A stretch of DNA of 64,000 nucleotides from Austropuccinia psidii (GCA_023105745.1 JALGQZ010000011.1:49710698-49774697), one strand, 5' to 3'; shown: positions 23,227-37,102, counted from the stretch's first letter. Notes: generated by a model from the letters alone, not told the origin. Made by a program: numbers and translations.

Positions 23227-26200
23227 ATCAATAAATATAGAGAAATAAATTGAATAACTAAATAAATATAATATAGCTAATTATTAAGTCATTCAATTTT
23301 TTCATTTCTCCACTTTATTATATCATTTTATGTTCCTAATTTTTCTTATTTTATGTTATTTGTTGGTCAAGACTCATCTTGAAGTCTTACATTCATGACT
23401 AAAAGGCTCACTTGCTCACCTTTTTTTTGGGAGGGGGTCACTAAGTTTTCCAATCATTTTTCCCCCATTTGTTTCTGTTTTGTTTAGTATTTATTTAGTT
23501 AGACCAATTAATAATTTAAAGCAAATAAATATAAAAAAATATAGCACTCATAATATTGCTAAGAATATTTTCTTATGTTTTCATGTTTTTTTTAAGTAAT
23601 AAAATTAAGGCACAAGCACAAAATCACATAAATAATGTAACAAAGAACAAATTGCAAAGTTTAAAACAGGTGTTTTTTTAACAAAAACAAGTTTTTTCCA
23701 CTGTATATATTTTTTTTATAAAGCAACAAAAATAATTAAATGAAGAAAAAAACCCCTGTCAATTGAATCTCAAAAGCTATGAGGGAGGTAGCAAATATTT
23801 GCTAGAAAGGAAAATAAAATAAATTCCCAATAGAATATCCATTTATGATCAAATTAAGAGAAAATATGTAAAAATTTTAAAGAAATGAATCACAATTAAT
23901 CCTCATACTAGCAGGGAGTTATGTCTTCAAATGACTCTAAAAGTCAAACTATGACCCTAGAAGAAGGAGAGATATATATAAAAATACAATAAAAAGTAAA
24001 AAATCTGTGACTTATGAAGAAATAAAATTACTGAATAATGTGTTGGTACCAGCGAGAAAACAACTGGACTGAAGAAATTGAGCTGGGTAATTGAAATAAA
24101 ATTGAGAGATGTGAAGGGAAAGGCAAATTTCTTTGATAAGTTAAAGGTAATGATTTAAGGGAAACTATTTTTAGTGAGAAAAGTGAACTTGATGGTAAAA
24201 AAAAAGGATTATAATTACAATTATAAATTTGAATAGAGCTTAAAGCTGGTGGAAAATGTTCATAAGCGGTTTCTATTTTTGTGGATTTGGGGTTTATATA
24301 AAATGACTGCAATTCAAAGTTTTAATTCCCTTTTGAAGGTGATATAAGACCATAATTGATTTCATATTGACTTAGATCTACTTGATGATTTTGATTTCTA
24401 AATCTTACAGTTCTCATAAAAAACAGGAAATTAAAAAAAATAGTAATATAAATGTAAATTCCTGGTAGTTAATCAAGCTAGTAGAAATATCAAGAAAAGG
24501 TGGGATGAAGTAACTCAACATTTTAACCAATTCGATATTGAATAAAGATAATAAATAACTACCAATTGTGGGTAGATTAAGAATTTAAAAAAATAATTAA
24601 AATGACCTTGGGTCAGCTTTGGAACTAAACAATATTGATATTTTGTATATTTTAGATATATATCCAATATATAGATTAGAAATGAAAACATAATCAAAAG
24701 AAATTCCAAAAGTCTCGACTCTGTATTACTTCATCACTTCATAAGCACAACCCCTAAGTGATGAAATAACTTCAAAGAAATTGATAAAAGAAAAACAGGG
24801 TGAGTAAGAATATATCAAAAAGCTTATTAATACAAAAAAACATTAGAAGAAAGTTTTTTGTAGGTGGAATAAATTTTTCATCAAAAGGGTTAGGTTTGAA
24901 AAACTCAGAAATCTAATATAAAGACAAATAAGTAAACAAATAAGCAGAAACAAAAAGGATATATATACATATATATATATAAATATCAAAGAACCTTATA
25001 GCTCAAAAAATGGTCCTTGAAATGAAGCTAAACCTCACCAATACATTATATTATATTTCGAAATTAACTAAAAAGTTTAATATTGTCATGGAGAATACCT
25101 TAAAGCTGTAACAAAAAAAATTGATTAGCCTCAAGGAACGGTGCTGGAAATGTCTTCAAGCTGTATCATCTTTTTTCTTTTCACATTTTAACAACAAAAG
25201 GCTTTCAAAATACTCCTTGATATGAGATTAAACTATACTAATCAGCCATTTCTATAATGGTTCTTCAAGTAATCTCAAAATCTAAAGCAGGGGGCATGAG
25301 TATGACCTTGAACTACATCATCACACCTATTAAATCTTATCAATAACCCCAAAAATTATATATTGTTAATCGGATTATATTGAAACTTTACCCCTCACAT
25401 ATTGAGACCATTGAGAAATGAATCATTTTATACACATTTAAGTGTAAAAGAAGCAAATAAAATTTTATTTAAAAAAATCTCAATGTTAGGCAAGCTCAAA
25501 TATGAAAAATACCAAGTACCCTTTGCTCAAAATTTTGACAGAAACTTTGAATTTGAAAGCCTTGATTTTTATTATCAGAATGCTTATTCTTTTTTGGATG
25601 AGATCCCTTGGGATTTAACCAAATCCTTACTTTAAAAATCAAACAGGTTAAACATATTAAATAGATTTTTTAAGTCTTTTTTCCATTAATTTCATCCCAA
25701 AGCCCTCAGAAATCAGTAATTAACTATCACAAATCATAACAACATGAAAATACTTATAAAAAATATGATTTATTCAAAATCATAACTCCACTTGACAGCT
25801 TTCAATTAATAAGGAATGAATAATTGGCTTTCAGTAAAGTACCAATTTGATTCTTGTTTTAGGAATTCAGAAGAACCTATATAGGTGAGCCAATACCGTG
25901 CAAAATAACCAATATACTGCACGGTAAAACAGTTAATATTTGCAGTGTCAGAAAAAAGGATTCCAACAGCTAGTGACTTATGTGAATAAAAAGTCTTGAA
26001 ATGAATTGAATATTAATTTAAAAAACTATTTGAATTATGGGGGACATACAAGATGAAATATATACTTCAAAGAAGATTTTTAACAGCCACTGGATCTGGC
26101 ATTAATCATGGTTATTATTCAAAAGGTATAAGATAAATAGATTAAAAGATTTTTTCTATTATACCTTTCTTTAAAGAAAGAGATTCTCTATTTAAAGAAA

Positions 26201-26305
26201 AGAAAAAAATTTCACTCCTTTGACCTCATTAGAGACACAATACAAAGGAGAAAATCAAAAATGTCCACAAGAGCAAGCAGCCAATATTAAAGAGTTAAGG
26301 AAAAT
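23227..26305. other. AT-rich stretch, nothing recognised
   Basis: No RNA gene, LTR edge or recognisable domain. A purine run (GGGAGGGGG at about 23,430) could be an old polypurine tract, but no LTR edge follows clearly. The open frames at 24,028-24,312 (minus) and 25,402-25,635 (plus, 77 codons) have no motif I know. An (AT)-rich microsatellite sits near 24,960. Probably decayed repeat sequence. Confidence 0.4.
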
Positions 26306-27650
26306 CTTCAGCCTGTGACTCAAAAACAGAGAACAAGAATGAAATCAAAATAACATAAGCTAATGGTAGAGAAAGATTTTCACTAAAAATGACTTGAGCC
26401 AAAAATAGCTCATAATGGAATTAAAAAGAAAGAGAAAAGTCATCACCTTCAAAATATGCAATTCCTATAACCATAGGATAAGGAATGAAAAAGTTATTCC
26501 TGCCCAAAGAAAGAACTGAGAATTAATGTTAATTGTCACTTCTCATCTAAGGTCTGGAGAAATAGGCAGAGCCACATCAAATGGGTGTTTAAATTGAAGC
26601 TCTCAGTTAGTACTATCCAATTTTAATAACACTAAAAATACAGAAGTTATGGAAAATAAACCCAAATAAGGGTGCACAAAATATTTACCTCTAATATAAC
26701 TTCTACAGCTTTAGCTTGATAAACCCAAAGTTGTTACTTTTAGAAAGAGAAGAATCTGAGCTTCATAATGGTACTATACATATGCTTGTATCATCTCTAT
26801 AACAAAATTCATTAAATATAACAGCTTACTACAGGTCTTACTAAAAATCCAAATTACGATAATCGAGCTTAAAGCCTGTATAGTTTTTTCATGATTAATG
26901 TTAGAAATACAAAATGAGTAACCGTTGTTAATAAATAATCAAGGGCTAATAAATGAACCACTTTTGAGCCCTCTATCTTCAAAACGGACATATTTAGGGC
27001 ATATTTAAGCTCAAAAACCCACAATATTGGAAAAAGCCAATACTATAGGATACTATCCCATAGCTATTAATATGAGTTTTCAAAGTGAAAAAAAAAGCTT
27101 TTTTATACTTCAATACCTCATTGTGTAACTGATATGGGGCCTGCTGATGCAGTCTGTACAGCTTTCTACACATATGACCCGTTGGGACTCCAGGTGAAAG
27201 CTTTCACCCTGTATTGGGGAAAGGTGACCAGATGTGGTTTAAAAACAACATCTGGGCCCCATACAGTTTATACAGGGCCGTATAAGCCACAAGAACCCCC
27301 ACTGAAGTGAATATTGTTTATCACTCCTTCTATGTGGTAAGTAATAGAGGTCCTTCCACTCCTATTCAGGATAAGAAGGGACCTTCCTCTACCTAAAAGA
27401 GGAATTCACATCCTTCTCTTGAATTAATACATAGTAATATTGTGAAAAAAATAATGCTCTTGGAAAATAACTGGTTAGAATTATAAACTTAATTATTGTA
27501 GTAGTTATTATAGTTAATTGATTGATACCTACTGCACCACAGGATTTCAGCAGAATTAACCATTACTAAAAATACTAAGACCTTTAGATAACCCTATTAT
27601 TACTTTAGTACCATGTAAAACGGATGGTATTAGTATTATTATCACTAATA
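26306..27650 (+). repeat. LTR J: worn copy of the element A LTR family
   Basis: Its start (CTTCAGCCTGTGACTCAAAA) matches the start of both A LTRs, and similarity is visible throughout, e.g. the GAAGCTCTCAGTTAG block, the TTTCACCCTGTATTGG block at about 27,205 and the promoter-like GGATAAGAAGG near 27,370. Divergence is much greater than between the A LTRs. The right end is fuzzy (about 27,650) and I saw no internal region or target duplication, so solo LTR is the likely state. Confidence 0.65.
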
Positions 27651-30600
27651 AATAGATTAATGATGAAGAAAAATATTCACTGGATGTTTTATGCACATTA
27701 ATTAATAATTTTTGTATTAGGTTTATTTTATTTAAAGGAGAATGAGCAAGGCACGTGAACACATTTTCTACACTAGCAATATTGATCCAGGACTAGAGAC
27801 AATGGAGGATAAAAGCCTCTTTCCAAAATCTTTAAGCCTATTTTAAGGAATAAATTATAATAATACTAACATGATCTTCTTACAGATTGAAGATATAAAT
27901 AAAGCTGAAGTTTCAAAGGGAAATAAAAATAATGAGGATAATATATGTCAATACTCCATCCAAGATACTGAGGCTAAGAATTATTAAATCTTCTGAGAAT
28001 TTCAATATTCTTAGTGGTTCATGTAACAAATAACATTATCCATTATCAGAGATATATACTCATTTATCGGATTTCATCAGCTAGTTTAGTTCTTCTCAAA
28101 TCGAATTTGTAGATATATGTAGAGAATGCGATCTAATTATTGCTTTATTACATGATTAAAACCCCAATGAATGCCTTCAATGGGAGAAATTATAATTGAA
28201 GTAGGAGAGAGAAGATGAATTTTTGAGGCTGGATCAAGGTTAAAAATCCAAAATATTGGAAATATAATTTGAGAGAAAGAGAAAGCTAAAAAAAGTAACC
28301 TTTCAGGAGAAGAAAAGGATTCCACAAAGAGAATGTGAAGAATACAAATTAAAAATTCAGATAAATCTTAAAAGGATAAGTGGGATGGGGATCCGGAATT
28401 GAAAGAAAAACAAAGAAATTTTGATTCAACAGTGGACATGGAGAGCTCTGGATAGTCTGCTTCAGATCTGGAAGTAATTATGAGATTAATTAATAGTTCT
28501 TAGTTTGTGTTTTTTCGCTTGAAACAGAATAAGTGATCAAATAAAAAATATCCATTGAAATGTTTCCTGGTGATGTTTTTGAATAAATTTCAGATGACCA
28601 ATTTCATTACTGAAATTAATTTTGGGTTAAACAAGAATATCTTATGAGATTCAATCACCTGAGCTCTGAATTTGTTTTAGAATTTTGAAATGAATTTCAA
28701 TATATCAGATTAAGTCCTCTAAGAATTCTTTTTCACACATCAGATCATTTAAATTAAATTAAATATACCACCTAGTTTTTCTCTTAAAACTGATTCACTA
28801 ACCAGAGGAAATACATTCATATTGATGATAACCTCTAAATATCAGCAATAAATAACCTTTTTTAACCCTGTTCTCACTTGTAGGCTTGAATTTTGACTTG
28901 AACACTGTTTTTAGCCAGGACCAAGAGCTACATATGTATGCAGCTCATTTCATTCTGTATCTACTAATCACTTGTATTATATTGAACTGAAATATAACAT
29001 GAATTTTACTTCTGACCCTCTTTTTTTCTTGTAATTTCATCATCATCTACAGGTTCCATTATTATAGAAATTATCTATTTGCATCCAATTATTTTCAACA
29101 AACTATATAATTTTAATTTCTCAACATCTAACATTTATTTTTAAAGATTAATTCACTCATCAGACCCAGTAACTTTATATTGATGATATCCTCTAATAAC
29201 TTGAAATGAAAACATCTTTTTTTGAATTTTAGAATTTTATTCAAATTGAAAATGACGAATTAAAGCTTGAATATTTCCTTTTAATTTCTATAAATGATAA
29301 GCTGGCCAAATTTATCTTGAATATTATGATTAATTGAATGAATTTCTATCTTTTCAGATTATCTCCTGAAAATTTATTTAAATGTTCAGAGTCTTGGACC
29401 TTTTCAAGCTGTATGGTGTACTGGAAATAAATGAAAATTAAATTTATATTCCCATTGTAGTACTAGTGGAGAATATTTCAGGCCCTCACTTTCAAAAAAC
29501 AAATCCCAAAACCCCTTCCATATTCTCAAAAAATTAAATGAAGGCAAGCTTTCTGTGATAAAATTTTATTATCAAGATTCCAGTGTATATAGCATTCTTT
29601 CTATCTCCAATTAATTTCTATTTGGTATTTAGATTAACATTTGGAAAATTCTTAAACACAATTGAATATATGAATTCAATCTTTCTGATAGAAATTTCAT
29701 TTTAAATAGAAGTCTTATAATTTACAATTTTTTTAAATATAAATTTTGAAATGATGCAACAAAAGAGATAAAAAAGAATGAAATATTGATGTAATCAATT
29801 ATTCTTATCTCAAATATAGAATTCCACACAAATTGTAAAATCGAAAGAAAATTAATCTTAATGTTTTTGATTGATCCTGACCTTTCATATCGCATAAAAC
29901 ATGAAGTTTTGTGTAGCTTCAGTATTTTAATAGATAATTCAACTCTATTCCAATTTTAAAGGCATAAGATGCTCCCACCTTTTGAGAACTTGAGAATTAT
30001 TCACCAAATTGGGTATATTTTGAATTTCTGGTGGACCATTCATAAAAAATCTTAGCAAAGAAATTATGAAGAATTCAACAGCTAAAAAACCAAGAAAGGA
30101 ATGATTGGACTTGCTCTAAATTTTGCAATTATAAAAGGGATGTACATTTTCCTTTAAGTATTGAAACTTAATTTTTGATTATTTTGATTTTTTAAGAAAT
30201 AATTCGAAGTTAGTATCTTCTGAATTATGTGCCAAATTTCCTGTAAATTTTGGAGAAATGATAATTGATATTCCGTAGGCTGGTTAAGCCAAAGAATTCC
30301 TTTTCTGAAAAATATCTCTCAGGCCTTTTATTAATTATCATACTTTGATATAAAATTGAGTCATTTACTGATCCTTGAAATTCCACTTCAAAGGAATTAA
30401 AATTTTTGTTGACATCATATACAAACTAGACTGAAATGGAGTAGATAAGAATAAAGATATTATCAGTGTCAAATAGATTTTATCAAAAGCAATAATCAAT
30501 TATATTATAGTAATGAGGCAAATAAAAGGCCAAATTAGTTCTTTTATTGGTAATATTAAGCGTGATAATCATTAGGTGGCCTTGGGGATAACAAAAAAAA

Positions 30601-31384
30601 TAAATAAAGAATACCAATTAAATCGCAAAAGTCTTTATATTTCATAAATTGTTTTATTTCAATCCTTTATTGTTCATTTGGCCCTTAGATATATGTGTGT
30701 TTCAGCTTTATTAGCCATAAAATTGCTCTCTTTTTATATAGAACAACCGGAGAATTTCTGATACCAAAAATATCCTCAATGCTAAGCCGATTCCTGGAAG
30801 TGACACTTCTTTCAGAAATTTTTTCTCAAATTGATAATACTTTGAATTTTGGTGAAAGAATTGATCATTTTCAATGAGAGATGTAGGCTGTACAGCATAG
30901 CTGCTTAATTTTCTATGAGGGAGACTTTCAAGAATTTTTACTTTCAATATCAATCGAAAGACAAAGTAACCCCATGGTCCAGGGAATTGATTTCGATAAA
31001 TTGAATACAGAAATGATATATAATTTTAAAGATATTGATCAGATTAACTTTCAGTGGCATTTTATAATTGTGCTGCTCAAATATTTTGTTTGGAAAGATA
31101 TATTTATGCGATCTTTTGCACTATTTCCTGATTCAGTTTGAATAACTTCTAACGATTTGGATTTATGATGATCCAAAAGATCACACCCCAAGGGGTGTGG
31201 TATTTAGAAAAAGGCAAAAAAATAAATTCCATATTTTGAAGTTTTGATTTGAAAGATTCGGACTCCCTATTGAAAAGTTAGGGTTGGGTGTTTTTTTCTT
31301 ATTATTACTTCTTGGGATTTTAAATTTTGGGGGAATGTTCAAAAATTAATTATTTGATTTGTTATTTTATTTATAATTTTATTT
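27651..31384. other. AT-rich stretch, nothing recognised
   Basis: No credible gene or LTR edge found. Short charged peptides around 27,890-28,480 (for example a frame with GDPELKEKQRNFDS) could be very old gag debris. A hairpin with 8-base arms (CACACCCC/GGGGTGTG) is at 31,182-31,199. The small open frames at 28,137-28,325, 30,695-30,877 and 30,711-30,953 have no recognisable motif and overlap one another in part. Confidence 0.4.
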
Positions 31385-32333
31385 GGAGCTATGGTAAAAA
31401 CACGTAAGAAAAATGGTAAAATAACCTAAGGGATGCCCTGGGAACCTTTTCATTTAAAAAAAACAAAAAGAAACTCCCAAAAATTTGAAAAAAAGGAATT
31501 TTTTGAATTTTCAATGAAATATATGGCATTTTCAATAGTATTTATGGCATTGTAAATATCCTGTATGGCATTTAAAATGGCCTTCATGAAAATATGGCAT
31601 TGTTAATTAAATTTATGGCGTTTTAGAATTGTCAGTCTTATTTATGGAATTATTGATAAAACTTATGGCAATCGCAATTACTTTTATGGCATTGTGGGAT
31701 TGTTAATAAAATTTATGGAATTATTAATGTGATTTTTTGCGTTGTGGAATTGTCAATGAAATTTTTTTCTTTGTTAATAACATTTAAAAAAACCCACTAT
31801 TTTAGAGGTTGATTAAGATTGAATTTTTTTGTATATACAATTTGTCCCAGTTATCCCCCTCCTCAGTATTATTTATTTCTTTAATCCCCCTTCAGTCAGG
31901 TTTTTTTTTATCAAAATTATAAAGCTTTTTCCTTTAATGACAGTTTTATCCCAAACATGAGAAATATATTTACAAAAAACATGTTTTTGGGCCTACACCT
32001 GTCCCACCCAAAAAGGTTCCCAAAATTATGGGCTTTTAGTTTTTAATTCTCAATATTGACCCCTTCAATTTGAAAAAAATGGGGGAAATCCATAAGTGGG
32101 GAGTTTTTTTAATTAATTTTTGATCTTTTTTTGGAAATTTTACCAAATTGGCCAATGAGGAGAAATTTGGAAAAAAAATTATGAGAAAATTTGAGGATCT
32201 TAAAATCCCACAAATGAAAATTTAATTGCCAAAATGAATAAAAGATAATCAGAAATTTGCCTGAAGAAATCTTTTTCAAAAAAGGGGTCACATAAGTGTT
32301 TTGTAAAAAATATTATGTGATTTTACCAGAACC
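31385..32333. mobile_element. Second copy of the foldback/MITE-like family
   Basis: Outer inverted ends GGAGCTATGGTAAAAACACG (left) and, read inward from the right, GGTTCTGGTAAAATCACATA. The subterminal GGTAAAAACACGTAAG motif, the repeated TTATGGCATT words (31,525-31,720) and a block around 32,160-32,240 (AAATTTGAGGATCTTAAAAT) all correspond to parts of the element at 6,650-7,197. It is longer (about 950 bases) and more diverged. TTT flanks both sides, a possible 3-base duplication. No coding capacity. Confidence 0.6.
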
Positions 32334-32637
32334 TTTTATTTATTGTTTCATGTATTATTTTATTCATTTTTTTTAATTACTATTTCATTTATTACTTATT
32401 GAGCTATTTGTTTTTTTCACTCTCTTATTAAATGAAATACTATTAAAACCAATATATCAAATTATATATTCCAGAAATAAAAAGAATAACTAAATAATTG
32501 AATAATGATCATGTCAAGAGTGAAGGATATTGATCAATAAGGAAAGTAAAGGTACAAGTATATAAAAATCAAAGGAGGATATTAAAGCTCAGAGTTATTG
32601 GAGAAGATGGAACAAAACATAAAAAGTGGGAATAATT
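32334..32637. other. AT-rich spacer
   Basis: Low-complexity AT-rich sequence between the MITE-like element and the LTR of element E. Nothing seen in it. Confidence 0.4.
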
Positions 32638-33663
32638 ACTTAGCCTGTGGATCCAAGCAGAGAACCAGCATGACATCCACATCAATAAAAAATGAAATTA
32701 GCATTTTATACCTGAATATAACCAATACTTGTTTGAGGCAGCTAATACATGTAAAAGTCTAAAGAGGAATATCTCCCAATTAATAATATACCATTCTTCC
32801 ACAAATTGGATAGAAATTGGCCATGATATTAATACTATTACTATATATGAGTATCAAATAAGCAAAGAGCTTATTTTTACCTCTTATATAGATTATGGAT
32901 ATTTTTTTCAAGACCTTCAGATATGGTATTATTATTTAATCTCTCAGGATAACCTATTTTTTCATCAATTTTTCAGTAGAACTCCCAATTCAAGAAATAC
33001 CATATTATTACCTAGAGGGCTTGTACCAAATCATAAAGATATATAGCCAAATGAAAGAGATAAGTGAGAGATCTAATTTTATATACTGTTGAAAGATATA
33101 ACTCCCAAATTAGCTGAAAGATATTGTTCGAAAGGTTTTTAAACAAAATACACCTTTTCTAAAAATAGTTCATTAAAGAAAATCCTGTATTTCTAAAATA
33201 TAATCAAATAGATGTGTTGAATGGTGTGGTATTTCATACCATTAGTACCAGTTTCAAGCTTACCAATAAAACAAAAGGAAAAAAATGATAATAAAACAAA
33301 TTATGCAAAACATATTTACACATTACAACTACAGATTTCAAACAGAAATATACAATACAAAGCCCCAAGATCTTATCAAAAAAGTATAGTATCAAAGGAT
33401 TTATCCACCTTATTGTATCATCAAAAACAAATTATGCAATTAAAAGGAGTTAATCTAAATAAAGGTATATGAAGACGCACCACAGCATCAGAGCTGTATT
33501 TTCCCCACCTTGATTTAATTGAAAGAAGAAATACCTCAAGGCTATGCATAAAATTACAATATATTTTCCAAGAACAAATGCTTTCTTAGTAATAATAACA
33601 CACATCAAACTTGATAGAAATGATGCAATCTCCATATGAAATGATACAATACTAAAATAAAAT

Positions 33664-34045
33664 ACCAGCATAACCCTCTCATAAATATCATATGACTAGA
33701 AGAAAGTTCAATTGTCAGGAGCTGTATTTTCTCCACTTTCTTGGAAAAAAGAAAATCTCACCAGCCAAGTTATCTCAAATAAATAACATGATTTTGAGAA
33801 AAAGCACCACCAGCATAATTCTCTCATAAAATACGTAAGAAATAGAAACAAGAATACTTTCCCCACCTTCAAGAAAACATCACCAGCCATATTATCTCAA
33901 TGACCTCACATGACTCTGATAAAAAGAAAATATCACCAGCCAAATTATGTCAAATACATCAAATTATTTTGGTAAGAAAAAGTACCACCAGCATAATTCT
34001 CTCATCAAACACGTTGCTACACCAAAACTACACGTCTCACCAGCT
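33664..34045 (+). repeat. Tandem CACCAGC-type repeats upstream of TATA in LTR H'
   Basis: Seven degenerate units beginning (C)ACCAGC start near 33,664, 33,759, 33,806, 33,880, 33,933, 33,985 and 34,038, mostly 47-53 bases apart with two longer gaps. Two unit types alternate: one with CCAARTTATSTCAAAT, the other with CATAATTCTCTCAT. The array ends about 70 bases before the TATA box, as U3 enhancer repeats do. Confidence 0.65.
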
Positions 34046-34111
34046 AAAACCTCTCAACTATGATTTTTTCTAAGTACCCTGTTTTGAGAAGCTCTATGGA
34101 GGCCCAAAAGC

Positions 34112-34120
34112 TATAAATAG
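34112..34120 (+). promoter_or_regulatory. TATA box of LTR H'
   Basis: TATAAATAG followed by the pyrimidine-rich AGGTCCTCTCTCCCTC leader. The same arrangement occurs inverted at 4,705-4,714. Confidence 0.6.
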
Positions 34121-34233
34121 AGGTCCTCTCTCCCTCATTTTCCCCATCATCATGGAACAAGTTCCCACTATCCAGGATCACCACCATCCCTGAACTAGCA
34201 GGATATCTAGAGTAGTAGTAGTTTTTTAGTAGT

Positions 34234-34463
34234 AAAATCTCAGTAGCCTTGCTCGGTAGCTGATTATTATTAAAGAATAGTAGTATTAACGTAATAAAAG
34301 CTCAGTAGCCTTGCTCAGTAGCTTATTATTATTAAAGAATAGTAGTATTAACATAGTAAAAGCTCAGTAGCTTAGTATTATTAAAGAATAGTAGTATAAG
34401 CATAGTGAAAAAGCTCAGTAGCCTTTCTCAGAGGCTTATTATTATTAAAAGAAAAGAAGTAGT
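34234..34463 (+). repeat. Tandem repeat, 62-base unit, four copies
   Basis: Units containing GCTCAGTAGCC, TTATTATTATTAAAGAATAG and TAGTATTAAC begin near 34,234, 34,296, 34,358 and 34,408. The third lacks about 12 bases and the fourth is diverged. They lie in the transcribed (R-U5) part of LTR H'. Confidence 0.75.
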
Positions 34464-35277
34464 TATATAAACTCAACATTAAAAATATCAAAAGAAGAAT
34501 ATCCAGTAGTCTTATTATTAGTATTAATATAAAAAATCATTATAATCATCATAAAACTCCCCCAAAAACAATTCTTATTAGTTTTATTAGAATAACAGAA
34601 AACCAATACATATATATTATTATTACTTTTATTAAAATAACAACAAAGAAAATCTTAGTGTTTATTTCATCAGAAATTTTAGTTTTAAATCAGAGTTTTA
34701 CTGTAGTGTTATTGATAGGTCTGATTTAGAGACTGCTGATAAGTCTTCTCTATCTGTTAAAGCCACAAATCTTATTTGATTTTGTGATTCTCTGTAGGCT
34801 GAATATTCAGTATTATTTAGAGGGGCAGCTAATACACCTTAGCACCTATGGTTATTGGACAATTCTGAAATTCAAAAAAGACTTACCATTAATTTCCACC
34901 TCAAGGTACTGCCTTATTTCATCCCACACCAAAAGGAGTTCCCACAATGGTATATCAGACTTTAGAGCTCTTCAAGACCCAAAATTTTGATATATTCTCA
35001 ATTGAAAGAGATATCTGTGTTGGAAGCTTTTGAATCCAGATAATGATGTAAACAAGTAAATCGAGAAATTAAGACCAATATAGATTCTTCTTTGTTTAGA
35101 AGGGTAAACATGAAGCAGAAAAAAGGAAAATCTTAAGAAGCCCTTCAATTTTGTGTCTTTTGATGTGTGATACCTTCAATATTTACTGATATGTGTTGGA
35201 AGTTTGTCACCAAAACAAGTCTGAGCCAGACCTGTAAAGTCTGGTACTGGCATTATACCTATAATATTGATAGTTTC

Positions 35278-37102
35278 TGTAAGGTTTTAGTATGAAATAA
35301 TAAGTAGATATTTTTAATATCTTACTTATTGTACTCTGAATTTGCTTATGAGAGTAAAGAATAAGATAAAGAATAATTATAATAATGAAGAATTAGTATA
35401 ATTATAGCATCAAAATGTTTATATTATTAAATAAACATAATAATATAAATTATATTATAAAAAAGTGATATAATAAAAATAAATATCTTAACGTTTAATA
35501 ATTGATATATTTATGGAAATTTATTATTGATACAAAAAAATCATAAATGCATGCAAAATTGTTTTTTATTAATAAAAAACAATTTATAACAATATTATTA
35601 CTAATATTAAAGCTATATATTAATATAGATACTATCTATATTCATAGAAGAATTATTAAGAATAATAATAAAGAGAAATAACCTACTTTTAACACTTAAT
35701 TTAATAATTTTGAATAAATTTATGCCAAATAATGAGAATACAACTTATTTAAATTGTATTTAACAATAAAAATAGAAGAAATTACAAATATTCTTGATTT
35801 CACATGGAATTAGAGACTTTTAAAGAGAACTCAACAAAAACAATGAAATGATGGTGTAATAATGTCAAAATTGATGATTAATATAAACATGAGCTTGATT
35901 CTTTATTAATATAATGAAAATATATGAAAAGAATAAATTTATTACTTTTGTATTTAATATTTTTAATGTTTTTGATGCATCTGAGGGGGAAATAGAGGAA
36001 AAAGAGCTCTATTTATGGTAAAATCCTTCCTCCAAGAATACAGAAGGCTTCTTGTAGGCTTTTACTGATATTATAAACTGTAATTTGCCAGTATTTCAAG
36101 GCTTAGTGATTATTACATCATAATTAAGCCATCATATCTCATTATTATGCAATTGTTGCAAGTTATCACTGTAGCTCCAAGTTTGCTGACGTAATAGGCT
36201 TGGAATAAGTCTAAACATTGTGGATACTATTAGTTTTAATAATCATAAACTAGTAATAACCAATTTTCTCATTTATATAACTGTTAAACATAAAATAAGA
36301 TTCCAGTGAGTGATCATTAATGTTCAATTTTGAGCTTTAAATTTGATCATTAAGAAAGTTTGAGTTATAAACACAACAGCCATTCAGAGAGTGAATTTTA
36401 ATTTCTTGGAATTTCATTATCAAACTTCCAATAGCATTTTATTACATAATCAAAACTCAATTTATGGTGATTTTTCTTGTAACTCATCCTTTCTGTTGAA
36501 ATTTACTATTTTAAACTTCAAAACATGATTTCAAGGGGTTGTACCTTGAACAAAATGAGAAAATTGAATCATTCCTTACATATGAGCCAGGAGAATCTGA
36601 ATATCTACTTTTTCTTAAGTTTTGACCCCTTTCAAAACAAATTGGTCAACAGCTTTTCTTATTCTGCTCAATAAATCATTATAAGCTATAGCCTTGTTTA
36701 TAGCTTGCCAAGTAAAGCTTATATCTGTATTCCTACAGTGATTAAATGGTAAATTTCTTTTTGGTTCAACTCTTTATCATTCATATTTCAAGAGATATGA
36801 GATAAACACCATGAATATATGCCCTTATCACAAAAGTGCATATATTCAGATTATCTCAGGAAGTATTGACTTTTCAGATATTACATAAAAATGCTATATG
36901 TGTAGTTTTCCATGGAAAACGTCATAAGATAATTTATTTCACATTCTTATTCATTGTTTTCTCAGATAATCAAGGTTGTATTCCTTTTTATGTAATCTCT
37001 ACTTATTTGAAGATAATAATTTCAATTCTTATTATTAAAATAAGTGCTTTGAAGTTGTTTTGTGACCATTTTGGATATGTGTTCATATTTCAAAGGCTCA
37101 CA
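35278..37102 (-). repeat. Solo LTR F' (intact-length copy, minus orientation)
   Basis: On the minus strand it begins TGTGAGCCTTTGAAATATG and ends AAACCTTACA, with perfect GTTTC duplications at 35,273-35,277 and 37,103-37,107. It aligns to 2,636-7,361 and lacks both insertions seen there, so it serves as the empty-site reference. A TATA-like CCATAAATAG (minus strand, 36,018-36,009) precedes GAGCTCTTTTTCC. Confidence 0.88.

Larger units (their letters stand above)
33225..34946 (+). repeat. Solo LTR H'
   Basis: Starts TGTGGTATTTCATACC and ends GGAGTTCCCACA, with AATGGT at both joints (33,220-33,225 and 34,946-34,951, shared bases making the exact edge ambiguous by one). TATAAATAG at 34,112 is followed by a pyrimidine-rich leader matching solo LTR H. 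It carries two different tandem arrays, one upstream and one downstream of the TATA box. No coding sequence. Confidence 0.8.

Noticed and set aside
24028..24312. 94-codon minus-strand open frame
   Set aside because: Ser/Leu/Pro/Phe-rich translation of an AT-rich region, no motif, no neighbouring support.
25402..25635. 77-codon plus-strand open frame
   Set aside because: Plausible composition but no recognisable domain or family; left as unassigned and not called a gene.
27651..31384. Possible host gene between LTR J and the second MITE
   Set aside because: No open frame above about 80 codons, no credible exon series or domain; stops are dense in all frames.
33664..34045. Possible CRISPR-like array
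   Set aside because: Units are degenerate, irregularly spaced and without unique spacers; the setting is an LTR of a eukaryote.
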